DNA of 64,000 nucleotides from Brachynemurus nebulosus (lineage: Eukaryota; Arthropoda; Insecta; Neuroptera; Myrmeleontidae), in contig JAPWDM010000005.1 in assembly GCA_035578155.1 (NCBI GenBank), positions 44,575,954 to 44,639,953 of the forward strand. The letters are read 5' to 3'. Positions 20,955 through 34,320 of the stretch are shown piece by piece. Under the pieces are notes generated by a model that searched no databases, was not told the origin of the DNA, and worked only from the letters and a program-made list of their open reading frames with translations. The position numbers and the translations under genes are program-made. How positions within the stretch are numbered: position 1 is the stretch's first letter; each line of letters opens with the position of its first letter.

Positions 20955-21408
20955 AAAAAGTGACCACGAGCGTTCTAGTGGCTGGTTTTCTTTTAATTGA
21001 TGCAGAATTCAAAATAAAATATAAAATTCAAATACTATTTTTTGATTAAACGACGGCTTCAATGCCAAAAATTGATAAAAATAAATAATTTGACAAGTAT
21101 TCTTATAAATGTTTGATTTTAGTCTACGTATTCATTTTAATATATCATATTTGTCCATAATTTTTTTTCTCTCTAAAAAAATGTTATAATTTTTTTTTAT
21201 ATATCAATTGTGCTTAGAGAATACTACAAATACAAAATTTATACATGTACCTTACCTATTACTTTCATTAATTTCAACTTTTCACAGTGACGCCGGCATT
21301 TGGTAAAAAAATTGTATTGGAATTTTTCAAAAAATTGTATTGGAATTTTTTAAATTTTGTATCGATTAAAAAAAAAATCAGCCACTAGAACGCTCATGGT
21401 CACTTTTT
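20955..21408. mobile_element. Inverted-repeat element with ~45-bp termini
   Basis: Ends AAAAAGTGACCACGAGCGTT CTAGTGGCTG and, in reverse complement at the right, AAAAAGTGACCATGAGCGTT CTAGTGGCTG. The internal ~360 bp is AT-rich without an ORF. No clear target duplication. Confidence 0.7.
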
Positions 21409-21689
21409 GTTAAAAATTCGGGTTAAATTGCTACTCTATTATGCTTATATTACAGTGTATCTCATTTTTAGGATTTCGTAGTTCCAACAACGAAATCATT
21501 ATCAATTAGTGATGTCGTTTTTGCGTTAAGTGGTTTTCTCACACTTGACCATTTTTAAAAACAACATAAGCACCCGTTTATATGGGGGCATGGAGGGTTT
21601 ATTTTACTATGGCTTTCTTTAAAATTACTAAAACATAAAGTTATTTAAGATACGAGAATATAGTAGTGGTTTTAGCGAGTAGGTCCGAA

Positions 21690-22265
21690 CCTGTAAATCG
21701 GTGAGAGCGAATCGGGCTCGCATAATTAGGGTTCCGTATGGACCGTAAACAGTCTACCACAATCGTATAAAAAAACCAGAAAAAATATATTCAGAAACTC
21801 CATAAATAACTCTAACAAGAATAGTTCATTCCAGATTGAAAAAAAAATGTTTAAGCGATGAATCAGAACCGCATCAAAAATGTTTCATAGAAAATACATA
21901 ACTCAAAACGATTAAAACCTCACGGTTTCCTTAGCAATTGCTTTCCTAAACAAGGTATAATATTAATTTACACATGATAACATTTTGTTTTATTTTTATA
22001 ATATTATAAAAATTGTGCTAAATACATCTGTAAAAAAAGCTAAATGTTGCAATTACTTATATTCTTATGCAATGTATTGATTAAATACTTAAAAACAATC
22101 AATAAGTACTTTTATCATAAATAAATGCTTAAAATTCTCTCTCTTGCTTTTTATTTTATTAAAGCCAAATTTTAAATTTCTACATTACATAGTTTTCGAG
22201 AAAAACCTCTGTGACCTTATAAGGGTTCCGTTTTTCCTTTTAAGGTACGGAGCTCTAAGAACGAT
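21690..22265. repeat. Dispersed repeat R3, longest copy
   Basis: Begins with GCGAATCGGGCTCGCATAAT then TAGGGTTCCGTATGG, and ends with AAGGGTTCCGTTTTTCC, TTTTAAGGTACGG. Parts recur at 25990-26100 and 50363-50460 (start), 29926-30215 (middle) and 28095-28198 (end). From memory these GGGTTCCGTAC/GGTACGGAACC phrases are common at transposon ends in insect genomes; the type (LINE 3' end or other) cannot be fixed here. Confidence 0.6.
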
Positions 22266-24189
22266 AAATAAAACCTTCTGACTTCAGGAAATGATTGACT
22301 TATAATAACCTTTAATTTTTTTTAAATAATAATAAAAATAAATATACATTTTACATACCTACTAAAAGTTTCCTACGACTGAATTAATATTTCGTTTCGC
22401 TAAGAATTCGATAAAAATAACTTCAGTTTACATTCATTATTAGTACCTATCAGTTAATGTTTGTCCTTGTCAGACTACTAAAATTCAACAAGTTTATAGA
22501 AACCAAAATAATTCAAAATAAATTTTAATAAAATTAAAAGAACTGAACTCACGTTTAACGTGCTTTTAAATGATATCAAATATTTTATTTTTTTATGAAT
22601 ATTTTTTTTTATGGTAGAGACAATAAACTATTCTTAAAAACTGCAAACAAATATTTATGGATACTTAAAACGAATTATTAAACTGACTAATATTTTGTTT
22701 CCTTATGGATTCTGATTAAAACCTGATGGTATTTAATCTTGAACTCGATTCTTGTTATTGGCTTCGCACGTTTATCGATAACCGCGACTAGCTCAATCAA
22801 ATATATTTATGTTACTTCAAATCTGTTACGAGATCGCCATAGGAGGTTCCACTTTGGTCCTGTGGTCTTCAGCACATTCACGTTATTTTTTTTATTAGGC
22901 ATTAACAAATAACAAAAAACTTAATCGTATAGTTATACTGTAATAACGTACTTACTTAATACGAGGATATCGTAAGTTGACAGGAAGTCTGGTAGTTTAA
23001 TAAAATACACAGCCAAAATAATTTAAACAATTTAACTGGTGCTAGTGATAGGACTGCTGGATAGTAGAAATTACAGCTTTATTATTCGAAACAAAACCAA
23101 ACAACATCAATCAACTTCACCAGCAAAACTTTTCTCAAAACGCAAAACAAAACTAATCAAATTTTTATTGTACTTTGATGGACTTCTATTGTTTTTCGAT
23201 TTATTGTAAAAATTTTAAAATATCAAGAAAAATTACTGGTCCGTTCTTGTAATAAAACAACCAACTATTCAAAACGAAACAACAAGATACTAGAAAAAGA
23301 TAAATGATAAAAATATGACACACATAAAAACTATTCGATCCACCATCAACGAAACGTTGCAAGTACAATCAGCTGCCCTCACACTATTTCATAGCGTCAT
23401 GGTCCCACTTCGTAACATTTTTCTGAAGAGTATTGTCTGTCTATGTCTAGAGTAGAGTAGCATGTATAGTTTTATATATAGTGGTCATATTTCGTTGATA
23501 AAAATATATATTTTTCATAAATAAAAATAAAATAGAAAAGGAGGAAAAACATTGAAAATATTACAGTAATTTGTTATAGATAATATCATATTTCTAAATC
23601 ATAGAGCATATACTTATGTGAAGCAAAAATTATACTAGACACTAGTGGCATTATTTTTTAACAATTTATGTTATTCTCTTGATTTTTGATAGTATTAGGC
23701 AATTTTTCCATATATTTTTAGTATTGCTAAAATAAAAAATTAATCAACTGTATAATTTTCCCGAGGTAACAGTTTTTTTTTTTAGGTCTATAATCATTCT
23801 AGACTACAACATATTTTATATACGTGTACGAGGTGAGTCGTTTTAATTTCTATAGAGTCAATTATTTCGGATTGGGGAGGGGAGAGGGGGTTCATTTCGT
23901 TCTTTACTTGGCTAGTGGAAATTAGGTTGCTTATAGCTTTTTTCGAAAGTTACCGATAAAACTTAGTCGAAATAATTTCATCAAGTAATATCATTTTGAA
24001 ACTCAATATTTTGCAAGAGAAAGCTTAAAAATGAAAAATAGTTAACGAAACCTCAGCCAACATTTTAAGAGCCCTTCTTAACGATATTCTGCAAGATGTG
24101 AGACTTCCACTTTCCCATATGGAAAAGCAAAAAGGGAAAAATATTTTTGTAATTTCGGAACTAAAGGACATATTTCGTCCCTCATAATA
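22266..24189. other. AT-rich non-coding stretch
   Basis: No coding signature. A minus-strand TATATAAAA at about 23470 precedes a moderately GC-richer 23340-23460 segment, which could be a promoter region but has no further support. Confidence 0.4.
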
Positions 24190-24295
24190 CAGATTAAATT
24201 GTCTCTTTTAGTTTCAAGGGAATAAAATACTTTTGCTCCCGCTTTTAAACCAATCAGGAAGTAGAATTTATTGAACATCACCAATCAACAAGCAA
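24190..24295. repeat. CCAAT-bearing dispersed repeat, second copy
   Basis: Matches 3640-3735 (CGCTTTTAAACCAATCAGGA ... ATCACCAATCAACAAGC). Confidence 0.5.
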
Positions 24296-24339
24296 AATTT
24301 AAATTATGTAAAATATTTAAGGGGACATAAACATACAAT

Positions 24340-24454
24340 TTAATTTATAATTAGACCTTACAATACCCCTTGATTTTCTACTTAGGTCCTAGATTTGGAG
24401 CTAGGAGCCAAGTAGAATATCAAGAGATATTTTGGGGTCTAATTATAAATTAAT
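24340..24454. repeat. Inverted repeat, ~54-bp arms, 7-nt loop
   Basis: Left TAATTTATAATTAGACC ... CTACTTAGGTCCTAG, right GCTAGGAGCCAAGTAG ... GGTCTAATTATAAATTAA. Arms are diverged (several mismatches), so this is older than the 6741 and 31326 hairpins. Confidence 0.65.
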
Positions 24455-24749
24455 CAAAATTTAAATTAAATAGCGTTGCGTTAGGTATTTGAAATAATAA
24501 ACAAATTCATTTGTATATAAAAACAAACAATTACCTATATCCCAGGTGCTAGGTTACATCGACTATGGATGAAAGAGGTATATAATTTCAACCTCTAGGG
24601 TGAAAAGCCGATCGGATGATCGTTTATATATTGCTTATTATTGATCGTAGAGTGATGATTTTTTTTAGTTTATTTGCAATAAAATGATCTAAAATTTATG
24701 TTATATGCAAATTTTTGATATACCTAACGGTTTTCGTGTAAAAGCGTTT

Positions 24750-24995
24750 CGTGTGAAAGCATTTTTGGGATAAATGATGGGACAAAAGTTTCACCATTTG
24801 TTATGGCGCATCCGATGATGACCTTTACCGGGACCTGAAAGTCAGGGTTCAAGGCCATATCAAGGTCAAGTCCGTTTTTTTATCTGGAAACCCCTACTTT
24901 TGACCCCGGAAATGAAAAGAGCGGAAAATTCCGCATCCGAATATGACCTTGATCGTGATCTTAAGGTCAATGATCAGGGTCAATTCAAGGGCGGA
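24750..24995. repeat. Repeat with clustered TCAAGGTCA nuclear-receptor half-sites
   Basis: Shares GAAGCATTTTTGGGATAAAT and GGCGCATCCGATGATGACCT with the element at 17073-17755. It contains TCAAGGCCA at 24849, TCAAGGTCA at 24860 and its complement TGACCTTGA at 24944. These match the extended monomer site YCAAGGYCR of FTZ-F1/ERR-type receptors; binding is not shown. Confidence 0.5.
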
Positions 24996-25115
24996 ACCGA
25001 TAAGCAAACACACGTGTCATATGACACATAGAGTAACGTCAAACTAGGAAATATAGAAAGGTTTAAGTATCAGACGTAAATAAAGGATCAAAATACTGTA
25101 TTCAACAAAAATTGC

Positions 25116-26500
<1,385 letters not shown>

Positions 26501-27083
26501 GGCTATGGTCACAGTGTATAAGATAAAGCATAAATAGAACAAGATAAAGTATAAATGGATTTTGTCAGAATTTTTAACACTAGCGTGCAGAGTGGTTAAC
26601 GGCACAGTGAGACCGAATTACACTGGCGTGAATGGACAAATTTCACTGACCACCGATCAAAATCAAATGAATTTGATTTTTTCGGCAGTATATATATTAT
26701 GTCAATGTTGTGTTGTATGAAATGAATAAATATGCATAGATAAATAATAAATTTGAAATCATCTTTATCATTTTTATCATTTTTATAACATAATTTATTA
26801 GATTTATCAAAAAATCTGCCAAATTTTTCAGCTAAATATAAAAAAAAAAATAGTGTAAAAATTTTTTTCTTGCAAATTTCACTAATTTTTGTATTTTTTT
26901 ATAGCAAAAAATTAACATTTTTAGTAAAGGAATTTCTAAAACGTGAATTTGTTTTTCTGTTTTTATTTTATTAACGATATCATTTCTAAATTTTACCGTT
27001 ACACTGCCGAACACGGACACAATGTGACTACACAATTCGTCCGTGTATACACTGCCGAATGCGGATGCACTGTGATCATAGCC
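26501..27083. mobile_element. GGCTATGGTCACAGTG inverted-repeat element
   Basis: Left terminus GGCTATGGTCACAGTGTATA; right terminus in reverse complement GGCTATGATCACAGTGCATC. Both sides are flanked by TTAA, compatible with a TTA (PIF/Harbinger-like) or TTAA duplication. The right subterminal region has two copies of ACACTGCCGAA followed by CGGA. No transposase ORF. Confidence 0.7.
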
Positions 27084-27422
27084 TTAAAAAAATCATTAAA
27101 ATTAGACTATGATAGTTGCTTATAATGGGAAAAGAGTGTATTATAGTCGCATTTTTATCAAATGCAAATGGCTTATGGCTTTGGAATTTAAAAATGAAAT
27201 TTTGTTATTTATCAAACGTATTATAATTTTTGATCATCCTTTTTCAATACATTTGGTAGTAGATCTTGTAAGAGATAGCTATATTACAAGCATGTCTACT
27301 ATGTTGTTATACGTGCATTCCTATTGCATTAAAAATTTTCATTTGGTAAAAATATTACTATACATAAATAAATTGTTACCTCTATTTTCGCCAAAAAATT
27401 TAAACTTATAATTTCATTATTT

Positions 27423-27968
27423 GACTTTATTTGGCGATAAACCTCAATATTCAACATGTCGACCGGTTTCGATGTCTTAAAACACCATTATCGAGACAAG
27501 AATATAAAAAATCAATAAAAATAAAAATAAAAAATGAAAAAATTTTATAAACAAAAGAAACTAAAAACCTTTTAGTTTGGATCAAAACCAATCAAATCAA
27601 ACAATGTCAAATATAGCAACTCGTTGGTTGCAAAAAAGGAAATACGTACATCACTAAAAATGATATACGAAAACGGAAATGTGAAACAACAAAACATCTG
27701 AAGACCAAACTTGCAATAGAGAACAGAAAAAGTAAAAGAAGAAACGAAAAATCATTTTTAGAAAAAACATCTGTAAAAGCCACAAATCGCCTTATGAATC
27801 ACCTATTCAAATTAGTTCCAAAACTATTTTTTATTTTTATTTTTATTGATTTTTTATATTCTTGTCTTGATAATGGTGTTTTGAGACACCGAAACCGATC
27901 GACATATTGAAGATTGGTTAAAAAATTCTTTTTTTGCTGGTCTTAATATTGAGATTTATCGCCAAATA
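27423..27968. mobile_element. Inverted-repeat retroelement remnant with hammerhead-like motifs (Penelope-like?)
   Basis: The ends are inverted copies: TTTGGCGATAAACCTCAATA ... CCGGTTTCGATGTC at the left and GACACCGAAACCGATCGACA ... TTTATCGCCAAA at the right. Each copy carries a TTGATAATGGTGTTTTGAGA CACCGAAACCG-type block. The centre (about 27630-27830) is a Lys/Arg-rich open stretch (TKNDIRKRKCETTKHLKTKL) without an assigned domain. Inverted terminal portions occur in Penelope-like elements, but no GIY-YIG or RT motif is visible here. Confidence 0.45.
27866..27903 (+). ncRNA. Hammerhead-like motif
   Basis: CTTGATAATGGTGTTTTGAG followed by ACACCGAAACCGATCG: a GGTGT/ACACC stem, then GAAA, then a CCGATCG arm. 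The CUGANGA core is degenerate (TTGATAA), so activity is doubtful. The inverted copy at 27459-27495 (minus strand) is similarly degenerate. Confidence 0.25.
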
Positions 27969-28094
27969 ATGAAATTACAAGTTTATATTACTATGCAACT
28001 ATTTTTTCTCTGGGTCAAACTGACTCCCATTCTAATCGAAAATAATTTTCCCCTAATCGTTCACTTACAATATATGTACACATCATCAAGACCT

Positions 28095-28198
28095 AATATC
28101 GAATTTCTCAAAAACCTCTGTGACAGACTGACGGGTGGACACGTGTGTGATCTTATAAAAATTCCGCATTTCCTTTTAAGGTACGGAACCTTAATTTT
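28095..28198. repeat. R3 end fragment
   Basis: AACCTCTGTGACAGACTGAC ... TTCCTTTTAAGGTACGGAAC matches the end of the R3 copy at 22195-22260. Confidence 0.6.
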
Positions 28199-28628
28199 TA
28201 TAAATTATTTCAACTGACTTCCCAGAATCTTATTTTAAAAATGCCAGTCGAAACTGTGTACCCCGTAGTAATCTCGCTGTCAATGAAACAGAAAATAAAA
28301 AAGTAAACACGTAACTAAAAGAAAAAAAAAAGATTTAACGACTCAAGGAGCAGACTATATATTTTCGAAAAATTTCAAGTTAATATTTTTACCGAAAGCA
28401 ATCTGTTCTAACTCACACGTCTTCCTCCACGATGTCCCCAAGTACCTACTCTCTAAGATGTTAGAAAAACAAATGAGTATGATACGTCGCAGTCGTTTGT
28501 CACACGTCACCGTGCGTCGCGAAGAATTTAACAGGAATGACATCCAGACACCGGATACGACATGAAGATACACAATTTGTCATGTTTACAAATAATAAGT
28601 ATATAACTGCAAAATGAGACTTCGTATA
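28199..28628. other. Non-coding stretch
   Basis: No motif found; the 28400-28560 part is slightly GC-richer, but the minus-strand open frame across it has no recognisable domain. Confidence 0.4.
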
Positions 28629-28757
28629 CAGTCACCCCTCCTATAACACGATTAATTTGTACCGCTTGTTGCACTTCTTGGAGTTACAGTGCATTGATTT
28701 GTACGCCTGTAATCGAAACCACATTTTCCAAGTACCGCGTTATTGGAGGATTGACTG
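28629..28757. mobile_element. pogo/Tigger-like MITE, 129 bp
   Basis: Ends CAGTCACCCCTCCTATAACA and, in reverse complement, CAGTCAATCCTCCAATAACG, flanked by TA at 28627-28628 and 28758-28759. CAGT..ACCTC..ATAACG termini with a TA duplication are the pogo/Tigger pattern. No coding capacity. Confidence 0.75.
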
Positions 28758-28785
28758 TAATACGGAATTCTTTGAAATACATATA

Positions 28786-29690
28786 TTAAGGGGAGGTTTA
28801 CTTGAGAGTCGTTAAAAAAAATCGATTTTTTTTTGCAGAAATTGGTAGCTAATTATGTGTAGAATATGTTCCTCAAGTGATTTTGCTGAAAGTAATTTAT
28901 TAAGGGAAGGTTTACTTGAGCTTTGATGAAAAAATCAATTTTTTTTTTGGCGAAATTGATAGCAAATTATGTGTAGAATATGTTCCCAAAGTGATTTTAC
29001 TGAAAATAATTTAAAAACAAGATTCTTGCACATTAACCGAATCCAGCTTTCTATAAAAAAAAAAAATTCAAAAAACGTAGTTCACGCAATAATGAGTATT
29101 AAATATAAAATTTTGAAAATACGTTTCTTTATATATATTTTATAATATCTCGGAACTACATTTTTGGAACTGGCGGACACGATAACTCAAAAACTATTCG
29201 ATAGATCCTGTTTTTAATTTTTTGTTTTAAAGATAATTTAATTCTTCGGCACCTCTACCTAAGTCCGATACACTTTCATTATTTTTTTATTTTTAAATTT
29301 ACTTTAAAGAGCGAAAAATAAGATAAAAATCGTAATCAAAAGTTCACACATCCGCATTTTTGTTTCTTTCAGCAATTTATTGATATTATAAGCAGAGGTG
29401 CCGGTACTCTTCATATATTTTACAAATCTTTTTTGTTTTTGGATTTCGGTGGTTTATTACCGGCGCTAGGATGTCCGCCAACAAGGCATTGGATTTTCGG
29501 ATCGTCACACTGCAGTATCTATAAAATGAACAATTTTTTATATTTTTCCTTGAAAAAATTTTTTTGTACAGATTAATACTTAGTAAATATGTGTACAAAA
29601 TTTGAAATTGATATTTACTTCCGTTCTTGAGAAAAACATTCTAGAAAAAATACATAATTTTTAAGGACTCTCGAGTAAACCTCCCCTTAA
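28786..29690. mobile_element. TTAA-flanked GGGGAGG element, copy B, with duplicated left end
   Basis: Ends TTAAGGGGAGGTTTACTTGA and, at the right, TAAACCTCCCCTTAA. Colinear with 12749-13544. The first ~115 bp is present twice in tandem (28786-28900 and about 28901-29020, second unit starting ATTAAGGGAAGGTTTACTTG), so this copy carries two left termini. No transposase ORF. Confidence 0.75.
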
Positions 29691-29925
29691 TAGACAAGTG
29701 TAAATTATTAAGAAAGAAAATGTAGAAAGTCACTTCATTGTTCCTCGTGGTTGGTATTATAACGTTATTCAAGTCTGAGCCAACTTGAGTGAGGAACTTC
29801 GGCGAGGAACCTCGTCCTACCTCGGCGAGGATGTAGAACTTGCTTTATGTAACCCGAGATTAAACTTGTGCATGTTCCTTCAGAGGAAATAGAGTTGATC
29901 CTTTTTTTGTACGGTAGATAGGAAC
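29691..29925. repeat. Short CGGCGAGGA duplication
   Basis: CGGCGAGGAACCTCGTC and CTCGGCGAGGATGTAG lie 24 bp apart near 29789-29830. Otherwise nothing recognised. Confidence 0.35.
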
Positions 29926-30215
29926 CGCATAAAAAAATTCGCACAAAAAAAATATATTCAAAAATATCATAAATAGCTATAAAAAGTGTAGTTCGATCCA
30001 GGTTGTAAAAAAAAAAAACGTAATTCAAAACGCTCAAAATTTCCTTAGAAGTTGCTTCTATAAACAAGATAAAGCATTAATATACACGTAGAAACATTTT
30101 ATTTCATTTTATAATATTATGAAAATTTTTAAAAATACATCTGTAAAAAAATCAAAAGATGCAATAACTTATGTTCTTTTGCAATGTATTGATTAAATGC
30201 TTAAAAGCCGTTAAA
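29926..30215. repeat. R3 middle fragment
   Basis: Colinear with 21770-22105 (AAAATATATTCA, TTTATAATATTAT, AAATACATCTGTAAAAAAA, GCAATGTATTGATTAAAT). Confidence 0.6.
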
Positions 30216-30320
30216 AAATATCGCATAAAAAATCGTACAAAAAAAAATCGCAGTAAAAATATCGCATAAAAAATCGTACAAAAAAAATCGCACAAAAAAG
30301 GACCGCATAAAAAAAGGTTC
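30212..30320. repeat. Minisatellite of TCGCATAAAAAATCGTACAA-type units
   Basis: About five imperfect units alternating TCGCATAAAAAA and TCGTACAAAAAAAA, plus a GACCGCATAAAAAAAGG tail. On the minus strand this creates a Phe/Arg/Cys-rich open frame (30152-30358), which I regard as a repeat artefact. Confidence 0.7.
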
Positions 30321-30325
30321 GGCTG

Positions 30326-31325
30326 TATAATTTCAGCTTTTACAAAATTAAATTTCAATAGTATTTTTCGATAATGTCCAAGTTGTAAAGTTATTGAACT
30401 GATTTCTAGGGCGTTAGATAATTGTACCGCTGAAATATATACGTAACCGCATTATTATAAAGATGCAGATAAGAAGATATAATGAGACCACATATTTACC
30501 TAGAAAATTTTCTTTTAAATGTTCTAGAGTTTTTTTTTTTTTTGCTATTCCAGCAACCATGTAGGTACCTATATATAATTGAATTCTAAATGCTTATGAG
30601 AAAACTACCAGGGCTGGATAAAATGAACGAAATACTTCTATAATTTGTGCTCAGATGTCTGAATTGAAGGAAACAGATTTTTTCAATCTCTTTTCGACAG
30701 GTCAGTATCCAAATCTTACAGAAAGTTCTTATTTCAATATTTCAAACAAATAAATAAAACTTTTCTCACAAAATTCTAATAACGTATCTATCTAAAATTG
30801 ATTATTTACCCTTCCATACCAACATAGGAAAGTAATACCAAATCTACCTGAAAGAAAATACTATAGCGAGAAAATTAGACATATTTATTAACGTCCCAGT
30901 TCTCGGTATTAAAGATAATAACATGGATTAAATCCGATCCAATGTTATTTTTGTAGGGTTCTTATTGAATGACCACTTCCAAAAAAATGTAATAACTGTA
31001 TCTTAATGTACTTTATTACCATACAAAGTTTCATCTAAATTCAAGGGGTGCAACATAATACAAAAAAAATATTTTTAACTCCTAACTTGTCGAAGAGTCC
31101 CTCCAGTAGGTCCGACCCTGGAATTAAAAACATGTCAGTCGAAAGCTCTTTAAAAATAAAGTGATGAATAAATTGTTTTTTTCTATTTCCTGTAGTTTCC
31201 GAGATAAACCCGACTACACCCTTTAATATTGTACGAAACTCTCAGTAGTAAATGAGTCAGATTGTCACTTCACCGAACTTGTTCCTAGATTTCAATCGAA
31301 TTTTCATGAGTATATTGTATTAATA
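30326..31325. other. Non-coding stretch
   Basis: No gene or clear repeat recognised. Confidence 0.4.
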
Positions 31326-31485
31326 AAAATACCCCTGTCGCAGCATCCTGCATAACATAGCGAATTTCCATTTACAAAAGTACATTTTATTTACAATTAC
31401 TCTTTATCAACTAGTTTCCGAGAAAAACGTACTTTTGTAAATGGAAATTCGCTATGTTATGCAGGATGCTGCGACAAGGGTATTT
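31326..31485. repeat. Near-perfect hairpin, ~58-bp arms, 45-nt loop
   Basis: Left arm AAATACCCCTGTCGCAGCAT ... TTTACAAAAGTAC and its reverse complement at 31429-31485, with one mismatch seen (C/T in ACCCC versus ACCCT). No terminal-repeat family or target duplication identified. A transcript would form a long double-stranded stem. Confidence 0.85.
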
Positions 31486-31529
31486 ATGTAATCTTTTCTC
31501 CTCTTTTAAATAGTGTAAAAAAATTTCAC

Positions 31530-31844
<315 letters not shown>

Positions 31845-31856
31845 CAGTTGAATTTT

Positions 31857-32580
31857 TATATTTAGACAATGACGTAATAAATTAGCACAACCCTTCAGAG
31901 TCACGTCATATGGATTTTAAGCCAATAATTGAATACAAAATTTTTAATACTCCTTCAAAAATTCCGTCTCGATTCAACATTACGAATTAGAAAAAGATAA
32001 TATAATAATTTAATCCAACCTAATTTAAAAAAAAAAAACAATTGAAAAATGAATGATAACAATATAAATAACTTACAATATAAAGATGCGACTTACGTCG
32101 TTACCTATTTTTAATAACACTCTAGAAGAAGACGTAATTATAATGAGTTGTCTGCCAAAAGTTGCTCTTAATAAGATTTTCAATTATTTTGAATATTGGA
32201 CAGTAACGCTCAACGTAATGGTAAACTATTAATTAAATTTTACTGTGCAAGTGGATCAAATAGTTATGAATTATAGTTATTTAATCACAAACAAATCAAC
32301 CAAACTTTCCAATCTTATCTAAATTTTTTTTTATCAACAACAACTCACTCACATTTTATTTTAAAAATGCTTACTTTTTGAGTTTAGCGTACTTTTTCAC
32401 TTGACCTAGTAGTGTACTTCTAAGTAGTTTTAGAATTAGTTTATTTAAGGCAATTCAACTATTTTAACGAATTTCCGAAAGGAAAATTTAGCTGTTACAA
32501 CAGCTGTTATGAAACTTGACCTCAGGACTATGCTAGAAATTTTTCACCAGAAACCGAAAATAATACCGATTCGCAAACCT
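31857..32580 (-). repeat. R1 repeat, diverged copy C3
   Basis: Same orientation as 4304-5123: TATATTTAGACAATGACGTA ... GCGACTTACGTCGTTACC ... TGACCTAGTAGTGTACTT ... and a distal GACCTCAGGACTATG/CCGAAAATAAT end. Bounded on both sides by (TA)n. It differs from the palindrome arms by many substitutions. Confidence 0.75.
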
Positions 32581-33147
<567 letters not shown>

Positions 33148-33150
33148 TTA

Positions 33151-33474
33151 GGCCCGGCATACACGTTACGGTATACCGGAGAGGTATACCTGTACAGGTA
33201 AACTGCAGCGGTAATTGAAAATCAGTATTTTCTACCTGCGCAGGTATGTATACCGCAGCGTATATGTGAGTCAAACAACACCTACACAGGTTTGATTTCA
33301 ATTGTTTATACGCTTTCATAGTAAGCGTCATGAGTAATCATGAGTAAAGTCTGTGCAGTTTACCTGTACAGGTATACCTCTCCGGTATACTGTAACGTGT
33401 GTGAGCTCGTTGCCTGTACAGTTTACCTGCACAGGTTTATCTGCGCAGGTATACCGTAACGTGTATGCCCGGCC
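33151..33474. mobile_element. PIF/Harbinger-like MITE, 324 bp, with CCTGNNCAGG palindromes
   Basis: Termini GGCCCGGCATACACGTTACG GTATACC and, in reverse complement, GGCCGGGCATACACGTTACG GTATACC. They are flanked by TTA at 33148-33150 and 33475-33477, the 3-bp duplication expected of PIF/Harbinger. The body is packed with palindromes of the form CCTGTACAGG or CCTGCGCAGG, likely subterminal protein-binding repeats. The open frames here arise from these repeats. Confidence 0.8.
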
Positions 33475-33911
33475 TTACTTGATACTGTATAGGTATTCTT
33501 ATTTTGTATTTATGAAAAAGCTCAATTGCCAGTCGATGTTCTATACAAATTGTATTTAAACATTAATAAAATGTTGATATGTTGTTTATACAGAAAGTAT
33601 TAATGAATCGAATAATTGTGCTGAAATGACAATTCCGCCAGTGGCGTAGAATATAGGAGGTGTTAACCTTATTTGTGACAGTAGTTAGAAAATCTTATTT
33701 AACATAGTTTAGTATGGTTTACGGTACCTACACATCCTGCCAAGTATGATAAAGATACGTCAAGTACTGGGAAAAAATAGTTACTAAGTTTTTAAATAAA
33801 ACACTCGTAGCTTAGTAAAGAGCAATTTTATCTAAGTGATTGGGGTTGAATCTTCATATTCTGAGCCCAGGAATCCTCAATTTAAATATTTCCAATTATT
33901 AATGAAACACC
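33475..33911. other. Non-coding stretch
   Basis: A CAGTGGCGTAG phrase near 33642 may be a decayed hAT-like terminus. No gene. Confidence 0.35.
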
Positions 33912-34010
<99 letters not shown>

Positions 34011-34027
34011 TATATATATATATATAT

Positions 34028-34086
<59 letters not shown>
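33912..34086. repeat. (TA)n microsatellite
   Basis: About 175 bp, with two GG interruptions near 34008 and 34028. Directly followed by R1 copy C4. Confidence 0.95.
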
Positions 34087-34088
<2 letters not shown>

Positions 34089-34320
34089 AATTTTGGTGGA
34101 TCGGCATCATTTTCTGGTGACCTCAAAATAAATTTCTATTATAGTCCCAAGCTCAAGTTTTCCCATGACAGTGGCAGTAGTAGCTGAATTTTTCATTTGG
34201 AAGTTCATTAAAACATTTGAATAAAATAATAAAATAAAATTTTAAAATATATTTAGCAGTACACTACCAGCTCAAATGAAAAAGTATAATAAGCTCAAAA
34301 AATAAATAATTTTAAAATAA
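34087..34320 (+). repeat. R1 copy C4, part 1 of 3
   Basis: GACCTCAAAATAAATTTCTA ... TAGCTGAATTTTTCAT ... AGTACACTACCAGCTCAA ... TTTTAAAATAA. It corresponds to the first third of the R1 copy in 5843-6662 orientation (its own distal end matches 38289 and 38973) and breaks off at 34320. Confidence 0.65.

Noticed and set aside
30152..30358. Phe/Arg/Cys-rich 68-codon frame
   Set aside because: Created by the TCGCATAAAAAA minisatellite.
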